Assembly: GCF_008632455.1 (NCBI RefSeq)
Contig: NZ_CP043929.1
Location: 2,480,001 to 2,544,000 of the forward strand
DNA: 64,000 bases
Direction of reading: 5' to 3'
Origin: Methylomonas rhizoryzae
GTDB taxonomy: Bacteria; Pseudomonadota; Gammaproteobacteria; Methylococcales; Methylomonadaceae
The position numbers and the translations under genes are program-made. The notes beneath the pieces are model-generated. The model worked only from the letters and a program-made list of their open reading frames with translations. It made no database searches and had not been told where the DNA came from. Of this stretch, positions 8,858-17,304 are shown one piece after another. Position 1 is the stretch's first letter. Each line of letters begins with the position of its first letter.

Positions 8858-8956
8858 AAACTACCTTTCATTTGCCGGGGCGATTGCCAGGCCTTCATGA
8901 TCGTTAAGGGAACAAAAAGTCCAGGCAGTCGGGTAAATGTTTTTCAGGAAATCGCC

Positions 8957-9427
8957 TTATGCCGTTGCAACCGGCAGTGCGGTTTTATCGACCACCCGCC
9001 GCAACACGAAGCTGGAATGCACGCCGGATACGCCGGGAATGCCGGTGATGCGTTTCAGCAGCAAATCCTGATAAGCGTCCAAATCCTTGACCGCTACCTT
9101 CAACTGGTAGTCGGCGGCCTGGCCGGTGATCAGCAGGCATTCCAGCACCTGCGGAATTTCGGCGACCGCAGCCTCGAAGGCTTCGAAGCGTTCCGGGGTG
9201 TGCCTGTCCATCGAGATTTGAATCAATGCGGTCAACGATAAACCTAACGCTTTGCCGTCCAAAATCGCCCGGTAACTGCGAATCAGCCCGGCTTCTTCCA
9301 ATGCTTTGACCCTGCGTAAACAGGGCGACGGCGATAATCCGATGCGGTCGGCCAAGTCTTGATTGCTGATGCGACCGTCGCTTTGCAAGATTTCCAGGAT
9401 GTGCTTGTCGTATTTATCTAATTGCAT
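8957..9427 (-). CDS. Lrp/AsnC family transcriptional regulator
   Basis: 156 aa, typical length. The N-terminal HTH is LDKYDKHILEILQSDGRISN, then DLADRIGLSPSPCLRRVKAL. The C-terminal half is the RAM (ligand-binding) domain with YQLKVAVKDLDAYQDLLLKR and GVSGVHSSFVLR. It is divergent from leuA with a 161-bp shared control region carrying a good palindrome. Control of leucine synthesis, and of itself, is the natural inference. Lrp proteins typically respond to leucine or other amino acids. Confidence 0.9.
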   Translation of the reverse strand: MQLDKYDKHILEILQSDGRISNQDLADRIGLSPSPCLRRVKALEEAGLIRSYRAILDGKALGLSLTALIQISMDRHTPERFEAFEAAVAEIPQVLECLLITGQAADYQLKVAVKDLDAYQDLLLKRITGIPGVSGVHSSFVLRRVVDKTALPVATA

Positions 9428-9461
9428 ACCAGGATGGCTGTTTTATTTAAGCAATAAAATT

Positions 9462-9505
9462 GCCTAAAACTAAAAATATACAGATGATTATAGCTAGTTT
9501 TAGGC
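9462..9505. promoter_or_regulatory. Palindrome in the lrp-leuA control region
   Basis: Perfect 11-bp inverted repeat GCCTAAAACTA (9462-9472) / TAGTTTTAGGC (9495-9505), in an AT-rich stretch. It lies 35 bp before the regulator start and 84 bp before leuA. The position and symmetry suit binding of the Lrp-type regulator. Confidence 0.5.
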
Positions 9506-9588
9506 TAACCGCAGGATAAAACGCAATCGACTAGCGTGAACCTTGGCTTAAGCTATCCACACGATTTTATCCTTCAGGAGCAGCCGCC

Positions 9589-11316
9589 ATGTTAGCCGAT
9601 CCATCCGTCAAATACCGATCATTTACGCCGCCGGCCTTGCCCGACCGGCAATGGCCCAATCGCAGCATCCGCCAAGCACCTATCTGGATGAGCACCGACT
9701 TGCGCGACGGCAACCAAGCACTGTTCGAACCGATGGACGCCGCCCGCAAATTGCGTTTGTTCCGCAGATTGTGTGCAATCGGTTTCAAAGAAATCGAGGT
9801 AGCGTTTCCGTCCGCGTCGCACACCGATTTCGACTTCGTGCGCAGCCTGATCGAACAACAGCTGATTCCGCACGACGTCAGCATAGAAGTGCTCAGCCAC
9901 GCCCGCGAACCCTTGTTGCGCCGCACCGTCGCCGCTTTGCAGGGGGCCGGCCGCGCCATTGTGCATATCGTCAACCCGACTTCGGCACAATTTCGCGACC
10001 TGGTGCTAAGCATGAGCCGCCGGCAAGTATTAGACATGGCGGTCGACGCGGTGCGTTTGGTACGCGAACTGACCGCCGCCCAAGCGCAAACCGAATGGCG
10101 TTTGCAATACAGTCTGGAGGCTTTTACCGCCACCGAAGCCGAATTCGCGCTGGAGGTCTGCGACGCGGTCAGTGCCGCCTGGGACGCCACGCCGGACAAT
10201 AAAATCATCTTGAATCTGCCGGCCTCGGTGGAAACCGCCACGCCCAATCTGTTCGCCGACCAAATTGAATGGATGCACCGGCGCATCGCCCGCCGCGATA
10301 GCGTCATCTTGAGCATACATCCGCACAACGACCGCGGCACCGCGGTGGCCGCGGCCGAATTGGCCTTGATGGCCGGCGCCGAACGAGTCGAAGGCTGTTT
10401 GTTCGGCAACGGCGAGCGCACCGGCAACGTCGATTTGGTGACCTTGGCGATGAATTTGTACACGCAGGGCGTGGCGCCGGGCCTGGATTTTTCCGACATC
10501 GACGCCGTGGTGTGCGATTACCAAGCCTGCACCGGTTTGAACGTACCGCCGCGCCAGCCTTACGCCGGCGATTTGGTGTTCACCGCTTTTTCCGGCTCGC
10601 ATCAGGACGCGATAAAGAAGGGCCTGGCCGCACAACAGCCCGGCACGGTCTGGAACGTTCCTTATCTGCCGTTCGATCCCGCCGACGTCGGCCGCAGCTA
10701 TGACGCGCTGATCCGCATCAACAGCCAATCCGGTAAAGGCGGCGTGGCTCATCTATTGGAAGCGCGTTACGGCATGGTGTTGCCGCGCCGCATGCAAATG
10801 GAATTCTCCCGCGCCGTGCAAGACACTGCCGACCGGCACGGCGGCGAGATAGCCCCCGAGAGCTTGTGGCAATTATTTTCCCAATGCTACCTAAACACCG
10901 ATAAGCCGCTACGTTATCGGCACCACGAGTTGTACGAGACCGCTCAAGGCCAGGGCATACGCTTGAGTGTCAACCTCGACGGCAATCCACGCGAAATCGA
11001 CGCGGTCGGCAACGGTCCTCTGGACGCCGCGCTGCATGCTTTGAGCGGTATCGGCTTTGCGGCGACGGTGCGCAGTTTCGAACAACGTTCGCTCGCCCCC
11101 AGCAGCGTCGCCGGCAATGCCGCAGCCTGCGCCTTTGTGGAACTGGCGTCGGTTAGCAGCGGTAACATTCGTTATGGTGTAGGCATAGACGCCAATATCG
11201 TCACCGCTTCTCTGCGGGCCTTGTGCAGCGCGCTGAACCGTTTGGCGACGTCAGTGCAGCGGCAAACCACGCACCCGGATATTGTCCCATTGCCGGCCAA
11301 GGTCTCTGCGGCCTAG
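9589..11316 (+). CDS. leuA: 2-isopropylmalate synthase (LeuA, long/type 2 form)
   Basis: 575 aa. It condenses acetyl-CoA with 2-oxoisovalerate, the first committed step of leucine synthesis. N-terminal catalytic barrel: STDLRDGNQALFEPM (metal-binding Asp), EIEVAFPSAS, and HPHNDRGTAVAAAELALMAG (the two metal-binding His) with GNGERTGNVD. The C-terminal regulatory region is present (VNLDGNPREIDAVGNGPLDA, AALHALSGIGF), so leucine feedback is expected. A ribosome site (CAGGAG) precedes the ATG. No leuB, leuC or leuD lies nearby, so it is a stand-alone gene under the divergent Lrp-type regulator. Confidence 0.93.
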   Translation: MLADPSVKYRSFTPPALPDRQWPNRSIRQAPIWMSTDLRDGNQALFEPMDAARKLRLFRRLCAIGFKEIEVAFPSASHTDFDFVRSLIEQQLIPHDVSIEVLSHAREPLLRRTVAALQGAGRAIVHIVNPTSAQFRDLVLSMSRRQVLDMAVDAVRLVRELTAAQAQTEWRLQYSLEAFTATEAEFALEVCDAVSAAWDATPDNKIILNLPASVETATPNLFADQIEWMHRRIARRDSVILSIHPHNDRGTAVAAAELALMAGAERVEGCLFGNGERTGNVDLVTLAMNLYTQGVAPGLDFSDIDAVVCDYQACTGLNVPPRQPYAGDLVFTAFSGSHQDAIKKGLAAQQPGTVWNVPYLPFDPADVGRSYDALIRINSQSGKGGVAHLLEARYGMVLPRRMQMEFSRAVQDTADRHGGEIAPESLWQLFSQCYLNTDKPLRYRHHELYETAQGQGIRLSVNLDGNPREIDAVGNGPLDAALHALSGIGFAATVRSFEQRSLAPSSVAGNAAACAFVELASVSSGNIRYGVGIDANIVTASLRALCSALNRLATSVQRQTTHPDIVPLPAKVSAA

Positions 11317-11353
11317 TATCGGCGCAATCATCCGGGCAATAACGCTTGCAGTC

Positions 11354-11422
11354 ATTAACCCGGCCCCCTTACAGACCGTTAAGTCCGAACGGAATACTGC
11401 TAATAAACGGGGCCGGGTTAAT
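11354..11422 (+). terminator. Compound hairpin after leuA
   Basis: Perfect 14-bp inverted repeat ATTAACCCGGCCCC (11354-11367) / GGGGCCGGGTTAAT (11409-11422). An inner 5-bp stem CCGTT/AACGG lies at 11376-11392. It sits between the convergent leuA and chemoreceptor genes and may terminate both. There is no clear T tract, so it could instead be an extragenic repeat. Confidence 0.45.
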
Positions 11423-11516
11423 CGTGGATTGCGTTTGCCGCTCAGTTCCTCGATCTTATCGCAAAGTTGTACCGGGCCAAACCTGAGAAAACACTCGTCT
11501 TTTCAGTGGAAGAAAG

Positions 11517-13100
11517 TCAGTTCGAAGGCTCTTCGAATTGCTCCACCATCATATCCAGTTCTTTGCTGAGTGCGGAAACGCTACCGCTATTTTCGCTCGC
11601 CAAACCGGCATGTTCGGTGGTGGAACGAGCCAGATTGCCTATCGCTTCGACGGCTCGGGAAATATCCTCGGCCACCGTTTGTTGCTGATCGGTCGCCGCG
11701 GCGATTTGCACGATTAACTGATTGATAGCTTCCACCGACTTGGCGGTGTCCTGCAGTAATTGGCTGGAATTTTTACCGTGCTCGGCACCTTGCGCCGCCA
11801 TCTCGCGTACCGAGGCCATTTCTTTGACCGCATTGCCGACTCCCGATTGCAGCCCGCCTATCATGCTTTGAATCTCTTCCGTCGATTGTTGAGTCCTCGC
11901 CGCCAAAGTTCGCACCTCGTCGGCGACCACCGCAAACCCACGGCCTTGCTCGCCGGCCCGCGCGGCTTCGATTGCCGCGTTCAACGCCAACAGATTGGTT
12001 TGTTCGGCGATACCTTTGATCACGTCCAATACCCCGCCTATCCGTCTGCTGTGTTCCGACAACACCTGTATCACTGCTTCGGCTTGTTGTACCGCTGCCG
12101 TTACGTTGGCCATCATATCCAGCGTCTCGTTGACGGTTGCCAGCGTCTGCAACGATTGCCGGCTCACCTCGTTAGCGGAAATTGCCGCACTCGAAGCATT
12201 TCTCGCCACTTCGCCGACCGATGCGCTCATTTGATGTATCGCCGCCCCTACTTGGTCGATTTCCGCCTGCTGTTGATTCATCGCCGAACTGACCGCGGCA
12301 ATCGCTTGGTAAGTGGAATTTGCCTTCCCTGCCAAGGGCTCGGTTGCTTGTATTAACCGGCGAATAATCGTTCGCGATTTGGCTTTCATCATTTTAAGCG
12401 CGAATAATAACTGCCCCACCTCGGTACCATCGTCGGTATAAACCTGTTGCATGATCGGATTGTCGACCACCCGCCTGGCTTCCGAAGCCGCTCGGGCAAG
12501 CGGCCTCAGCATCAGCCGCATCCAAAACCAAACGACCACCGAAATGCCGACAAACAGTCCAATTGCTCTTGCCGGCTCCACCCAACCCAGTGCCCCCGCT
12601 ACGCCGATTATCGATGCCAGACTGAAAACCAAACCAAGATTTAATCTTGCCGGTAAGCTGAATCTGTCGAACCGTGAGGTGGGGCTGTTACCGGAATTCA
12701 ATTTCGCGTAAACGCTCTCGGCACGTTCGACCGCGGCTCGGTCGGGTTGCACCCGCACCGATTCGAAGCCGATGATGCTGCCTCGGTCAAAGCGCGGAGT
12801 AACGAAGGCATCCACCCAATAATGATCGCCGTTTTTGCAACGATTTTTCACTATGCCCATCCATGGCTTTCCGGCTTTGATCGTTCGCCACAAGTCGGCA
12901 AACGCCTCTTTCGGCATATCCGGGTGACGGACGATGTTATGCGGCTGCGAGAGTACCTCTGCTTGCGTATAACCGCTGACTTTTAAAAAATCGTCGTTAA
13001 CATAAACGATGCGACTGGCAGGATCGGTCGCCGAGGTAATGATAGTGGAGGGGCCGTAGGTGATTTCCCGTTGCGTAACCGGCGGGCTATTCGTTTTCAT
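11517..13100 (-). CDS. Aer-like methyl-accepting chemotaxis protein with PAS domain
   Basis: 527 aa. An N-terminal PAS domain (residues about 15-120) has the Aer-type signature VRHPDMPKEAFADLW and GIVKNRCKNGDHYWVDAFVT, which in Aer binds FAD and senses redox state or oxygen. Two closely spaced membrane segments follow at about 155-200. The C-terminal signalling hairpin contains EQTNLLALNAAIEAARAGE and GRGFAVVADEVRTLA. No periplasmic sensor domain exists, which fits intracellular energy sensing. The ribosome site AAAGGA lies 9 bp before the ATG. No che genes are nearby. Confidence 0.9.
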   Translation of the reverse strand: MKTNSPPVTQREITYGPSTIITSATDPASRIVYVNDDFLKVSGYTQAEVLSQPHNIVRHPDMPKEAFADLWRTIKAGKPWMGIVKNRCKNGDHYWVDAFVTPRFDRGSIIGFESVRVQPDRAAVERAESVYAKLNSGNSPTSRFDRFSLPARLNLGLVFSLASIIGVAGALGWVEPARAIGLFVGISVVVWFWMRLMLRPLARAASEARRVVDNPIMQQVYTDDGTEVGQLLFALKMMKAKSRTIIRRLIQATEPLAGKANSTYQAIAAVSSAMNQQQAEIDQVGAAIHQMSASVGEVARNASSAAISANEVSRQSLQTLATVNETLDMMANVTAAVQQAEAVIQVLSEHSRRIGGVLDVIKGIAEQTNLLALNAAIEAARAGEQGRGFAVVADEVRTLAARTQQSTEEIQSMIGGLQSGVGNAVKEMASVREMAAQGAEHGKNSSQLLQDTAKSVEAINQLIVQIAAATDQQQTVAEDISRAVEAIGNLARSTTEHAGLASENSGSVSALSKELDMMVEQFEEPSN

Positions 13101-13508
13101 TATTTTATCCTTTCGTCCTGATGGTGGGGATTATCCAAAACTCAAAACGGCATCGAGCAGATAAGGTGCAAGTATAGTTGCTAACAAAGCCATAGCGACT
13201 CGACGATATAAACGCAGCAACGATTCGCGCCGCCCTCCCGGGAAACGGGCAAATGCTTGCCGCTTAGGCGGCAATATTTTTCACAAGACAATAACCGGCC
13301 GGCGTTTCACCCCATCGAAACGGTTAACAAGGCCGGTCTCGCCGTTTTTTCTTAACTTTTCTTTACCCAACTTTACCCTTAACCCACTATTTTACAAGGA
13401 GTTTAGGCCGATAACTTGCTCGCATCCTCTTGTAGCCCGAGCACAGGCTGCAACCGGGGCGCCGGGTTAGCGGCGCAAAAATCAACAATCGATACAGGGG
13501 TAACGTCC
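13101..13508. other. Structured leader region upstream of the EF-hand gene
   Basis: 408 bp. It contains a clean hairpin with T-rich tail at 13257-13281 (TTGCCGC, loop TTAG, GCGGCAA, TATTTTT). A second nested structure follows at 13294-13337 (ACCGGCC/GGCCGGT around CGTTTC/GAAACG), then CGCCGTTTTTT. An orphan AAGGAG lies at 13396-13401 with no matching ATG. The first hairpin could end a small transcript or act in a leader; no known riboswitch class was recognised. Confidence 0.45.
13257..13281 (+). terminator. Hairpin plus T-rich tail, no gene in front
   Basis: A 7-bp perfect stem (TTGCCGC/GCGGCAA) with a TTAG loop, followed by TATTTTT. It looks like an intrinsic terminator on the plus strand, yet the only gene before it reads the other way. 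It may end a small RNA or act as an attenuator. Confidence 0.5.
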
Positions 13509-14219
13509 ATGAACATCAACAGCCTCAGCAGTACCCATTCCGCGGCCGCCATGTCCGGCATGCGGCCCATGCAACGGCCGGATCCTGGCAAAATGGCCGA
13601 AGATTTATTTTCCAAACTGGACAGCAAAGGCCAAGGCTATATCGAAAAATCGGACTTGGAAGCGGCTTTAGGCAATATCGGCAATTCCAACAGCACTCAT
13701 GCAAGCAATTCGGCCGACGAAATGTTTTCCGCGCTGGACGGCGACGGCGACGGCAAAGTCACGCAGCAGGAAATGGCCGCTACTTTCGAGAAAATCGCCT
13801 CGGAACTGGACGGGCCTTTTCCGCGCATGCGCATGCAAGGCCAAGGCGACATGCCGCCTCCGCCCCCCGAAGCGGGTCAGGAGCAACAGGACCCAGGTTT
13901 TAGTAAAGAGCAATTGACCGAGCTATCGCAAAGCAGCGACACGGGCGATAGCAAAATGACCGAAATGTTCGGCCAATTGGCGGAAAATTTCGACGCAGCC
14001 GACAGCAATGGCGACGGTAAAATCAGCCACGACGAAGCCATGGCTTACCAACAAGCCAACGATAGCTCGCAACCCGTCGACGACACCGGCAACAGCCGGA
14101 CAGACGGCAGCCAATCCGACACCGACCGGCAATTGCTAAAAACCATGATGGATTTGTTTCACGCTTATAGCGGTTACGGCGATAGCTCGGAAAACAACGG
14201 ATTTTCGGCTTCCGCATAA
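13509..14219 (+). CDS. EF-hand calcium-binding protein
   Basis: 236 aa from the ATG at 13509; an in-frame TTG at 13416 is an alternative. Three EF-hand-like loops are visible: a degenerate one (LDSKGQGYIEKSDL, about residue 38), and two canonical ones, LDGDGDGKVTQQEM (about 77) and ADSNGDGKISHDEA (about 163). A proline run and a Gln/Ser/Asp-rich linker separate them. There is no signal peptide or membrane segment. This type of acidic EF-hand protein is frequent in gammaproteobacteria and usually uncharacterised. The partner is unknown; the next genes encode a lipoprotein and an efflux pump. Confidence 0.8.
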   Translation: MNINSLSSTHSAAAMSGMRPMQRPDPGKMAEDLFSKLDSKGQGYIEKSDLEAALGNIGNSNSTHASNSADEMFSALDGDGDGKVTQQEMAATFEKIASELDGPFPRMRMQGQGDMPPPPPEAGQEQQDPGFSKEQLTELSQSSDTGDSKMTEMFGQLAENFDAADSNGDGKISHDEAMAYQQANDSSQPVDDTGNSRTDGSQSDTDRQLLKTMMDLFHAYSGYGDSSENNGFSASA

Positions 14220-14350
14220 ACCCGGCAAGGGCCGTAGCCCGCTGGTACTAGCCGGTAGCCGGGGATTTACCCGTTTTTACCTACACTGTAACCGGGTTTG
14301 CCGGTAAAACAGGCATAATGGCGTCGTCGTTCACTGCAGTGTCACCGCCT

Positions 14351-15670
14351 ATGTCCGTTTTACCGCTCTCGTTCGGCCGCCGTTTGGCAGCGGCTGCCTT
14401 GATCCTGTCGACCGCAGCCTGCAGCCAGCGCCCAGCGTTATTGTCGGCAGACGAACAACAGGCAAAAACCCAAGCCATGATCGCCGACGGCGGCTATTTC
14501 GCGACCGGCCGGCACGGGGTGATTGCCGCACAAGACCATTGGCGCCGCGCTGCCGACATCGTGGACGTTTCGGTACTCGTACCCGCCATGCCCGGCCAAT
14601 ACCCCTTGATCGTGTATTTGCCGGGTTTGGGGGAACAAGCGGATGCCGGCAAATTGTGGCGCGAATATTGGGCTAAAGCCGGTTACGTGGTGGTTAGTCT
14701 GCAGCCTAAAGAGATCGCCGACGCCCTGATTCAAATCGGCCCGCCGCCCGCCGCCACGGAATCCGGCGGCTTTTGGCCCGACTTCGGCGGCCGGACCGAC
14801 GAAAGCGACGAAGACGACGACGAACAACGCGGCAAACGCCGGGCGGCAGACGCCCGCGCCAGCGAACTGCGCTATATCGGCCATCAATTATTCGCTGTCG
14901 ATGCCTTGCAAAAGCGCCTGGATTTGACGTTATGGGCGCTCGAGCAATGCCTGGAACGCAGTCGCAATCGCCAAGGTTTATACGCCAAAGCCGACCCGCA
15001 ACGCTTGCTGTTGGCCGGTTACGACCTGGGCGCGCAAACCGTCGCCGCCTTGATCGGCGAACGTAACGGTCCGGCGCCGGCTTCAGCGCCGCCGACGGCT
15101 TTGGCCGCCGTGTTGCTCAGTCCTAGCGCCGACCCGGCTCTAGGCACGGCCGCCCAGCGTTACCAAGACATTCAGCGCCCGTTTTTAGCCGTTACGTCGG
15201 ACACCGACCACGATCCTTACGCGATCAGTTCGCCGCAAATCCGCACCGCCATCTGGCAATACGCCCCGGCCGGCGGCAAATGGTTGCTACAGCTCAAAAA
15301 TGCCGAACACCGATTGCTGGCCGGCACCGGTTTCGCTCTGCCGAGCGCCGAACACGGTCACGACCGCGGCCGTGGTCGCAACGGACCGCCCGCCGGCGGC
15401 CCGCCGGGCTACACCGGCAGCGCGGGCTTCGGCGGCCCTGGAGGCCCCGGCGGCGGTCACGGCGGTCCTCCCGGCGCGGGACGCGGGACCGGCGGACCGG
15501 ATGATGAGGACGGTGAACCGGGCGGCGCCTCAGCCGCGATTGCGGCCATCTACTGCGTTACCCTGGCGTTCTTCGACGATATCGCCAAACAGGATAATTT
15601 CGCCGAGCTGTGGTTGCGGCAAAATGCCGGCCCTTGGCTGGGAAAAACGGGGCGATTACAATGGAAATAA
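14351..15670 (+). CDS. Hydrolase-fold lipoprotein with atypical nucleophile position
   Basis: 439 aa from the ATG at 14351. The signal ends in a lipobox, ILSTAAC, so it is a predicted lipoprotein. An alpha/beta-hydrolase course can be followed: IVYLPGLGEQAD (oxyanion region), YVVVSLQPKE, LLLAGYDLGAQTVAAL at the nucleophile elbow, SDTDHDPYAI (acid loop) and NAEHRLLAG (His). At the elbow the usual Ser of GxSxG is Asp (GYDLG). An acidic insert (DESDEDDDEQRGKRR) and a Gly/Pro-rich stretch of about 60 residues before the C-terminus are unusual. It may be an Asp-nucleophile hydrolase or a non-catalytic binding protein. Confidence 0.6.
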   Translation: MSVLPLSFGRRLAAAALILSTAACSQRPALLSADEQQAKTQAMIADGGYFATGRHGVIAAQDHWRRAADIVDVSVLVPAMPGQYPLIVYLPGLGEQADAGKLWREYWAKAGYVVVSLQPKEIADALIQIGPPPAATESGGFWPDFGGRTDESDEDDDEQRGKRRAADARASELRYIGHQLFAVDALQKRLDLTLWALEQCLERSRNRQGLYAKADPQRLLLAGYDLGAQTVAALIGERNGPAPASAPPTALAAVLLSPSADPALGTAAQRYQDIQRPFLAVTSDTDHDPYAISSPQIRTAIWQYAPAGGKWLLQLKNAEHRLLAGTGFALPSAEHGHDRGRGRNGPPAGGPPGYTGSAGFGGPGGPGGGHGGPPGAGRGTGGPDDEDGEPGGASAAIAAIYCVTLAFFDDIAKQDNFAELWLRQNAGPWLGKTGRLQWK

Positions 15671-15816
15671 ACCTCCAAGCGGCCGCCGGACGGTTAACCG
15701 ACCGCGTCACAGCGCGTGCAACGGAACCTAACGAAACTGGCGCGCGTCGTAGCGCTGCCTAACCCTTAGCCGATCATCGCCCCACCCTGTCGCAATCGCT
15801 TTCGCGCTCACACGGC

Positions 15817-17304
15817 ATGAACAGGACAAAACCGCAGCACATGGAACCCAACACCGCCCGCATCGTCGCCATCAGCCTCAGCATGCTGCTACCGGGCTGC
15901 ATGCTGGGGCCGGATTACCAAGCGCCGTCCCCCGAACTGCCTAACGCTTGGCGCCAAGCCGGCCATTCCGCGCCGGCCGCTGCAGCGGCCGATGACCCAC
16001 GCTGGTGGCAAACCTTTGACGACCCGGTGTTAAGCCGTTTGATCGTGATGGCACAAACCGGCAACCGCGACCTGAAACAAGCGGCCGCCCGCGTCGAGGA
16101 AGCCAAAGCCCGCCGAGAGCTGGCGTTCGCCAATTTACTGCCGACCTCGTCGCTGACCACCTCGGTCAATCAAACCGGCAGTGCCAAAGCCGCCGGAATC
16201 AGCGCCGGCTCCACCGGTATCGGTCGCACTTTCGAACATTACAGCCATACCTTGAGCGCCAGTTGGGAGCTGGACCTATTCGGTAAATTGCGCCGCAGTC
16301 TGGAAGCCGCCGAAGCCACGGAACAAGCCGCCCAGGAAGATTTGTACGCGGTACTGGTCAGCTTGTATGCGGAAGTCGCGCAAACCTACATCGAATTGCG
16401 CGGCTACCAGGAGCGGCTGACCATCACCGAAACCAACTTGGCCACACAAACCGACACTTACGAGATTACTCAATGGCGGCAGATGGCAGGCTTGAGTACC
16501 CAACTGGACGTCGAACAAGCCAAAGTCACGTTGGAAAATACCCGCGCCAGTTTGCCCAGCCTGCGCAGTTCGCTGCAGCAAGCCAAACACAACCTGGCGA
16601 AATTGACCGGCCAAGCCCCGGACGCCTTGTACCAGTTGTTGGCACGGCCGGCGCCGATTCCGGTCGCCAACCGCGACATCGCTCTGGGCATACCGGCGGA
16701 TTTACTTAGGCAACGCCCGGACGTGCGGCAAGCCGAACGCAAGCTGGCGGCGCAAACTGCGCAAATCGGCGTTGCCGAAGCGGCCAATTACCCGGATTTC
16801 ACCCTGTCCGGTTCAATCGGGCTGGATTCTTTGGCATTTGCCAATTTGTACACCGCCAGTGCCAAAGCCTTTCAAATGGCCGCCAAATCCGCGTTGGTGC
16901 TGCTGGACGGCGGGCGGATTCGCGCTAACGTAGCGATTCAGAGCGCGCTGCAACAACAAGCCTTGGGGTTTTACGAACAGACATTATTGACCGCGTTGAG
17001 CGAGGTGGAAAACGGCCTGATTGCTTACCGGGAGGAAAGCCAACGCCAAGACGCACTGAAGGTCGCGGTGGAAGCCGGCGATAACGCCCTGGCCATCGCC
17101 AAATTGCAATACCAGGCCGGCACCAGCGATTTTCAAGCGGTGTTGGAAACCCAGCGCGCCCTGCTCAACAATCAATTGCAATTAGCGCAAAGCCGGGCCG
17201 ACCTCGCCAGCTATTTAGTGCAAGTCTACAAAGCCCTGGGTGGCGGCTGGCAAACCCGCATCACACCGCCAACAGGAGAACAGGAGGATCATGAACGATC
17301 ATAA
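15817..17304 (+). CDS. Outer-membrane efflux lipoprotein, NodT family
   Basis: 495 aa. The lipobox LLPGC is followed by MLGPDYQAPSPELP, the normal start of NodT-type outer-membrane factors. Tandem TolC-like halves are visible (ARVEEAKARRELAFANLLPT, LSASWELDLFGKLRRSLEAA, RQRPDVRQAERKLAAQTAQI). It forms the trimeric exit duct of a tripartite exporter. An alternative start is ATG 15841. Its 3' end overlaps the adaptor start by 14 bp, so it belongs to one operon with the adaptor, ATPase and permease. Confidence 0.92.
   Translation: MNRTKPQHMEPNTARIVAISLSMLLPGCMLGPDYQAPSPELPNAWRQAGHSAPAAAAADDPRWWQTFDDPVLSRLIVMAQTGNRDLKQAAARVEEAKARRELAFANLLPTSSLTTSVNQTGSAKAAGISAGSTGIGRTFEHYSHTLSASWELDLFGKLRRSLEAAEATEQAAQEDLYAVLVSLYAEVAQTYIELRGYQERLTITETNLATQTDTYEITQWRQMAGLSTQLDVEQAKVTLENTRASLPSLRSSLQQAKHNLAKLTGQAPDALYQLLARPAPIPVANRDIALGIPADLLRQRPDVRQAERKLAAQTAQIGVAEAANYPDFTLSGSIGLDSLAFANLYTASAKAFQMAAKSALVLLDGGRIRANVAIQSALQQQALGFYEQTLLTALSEVENGLIAYREESQRQDALKVAVEAGDNALAIAKLQYQAGTSDFQAVLETQRALLNNQLQLAQSRADLASYLVQVYKALGGGWQTRITPPTGEQEDHERS

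Noticed and set aside
8629..8898. 89-codon minus-strand frame after the methyltransferase gene
   Set aside because: It runs through the REP-like palindrome, has no ribosome site and resembles no family.
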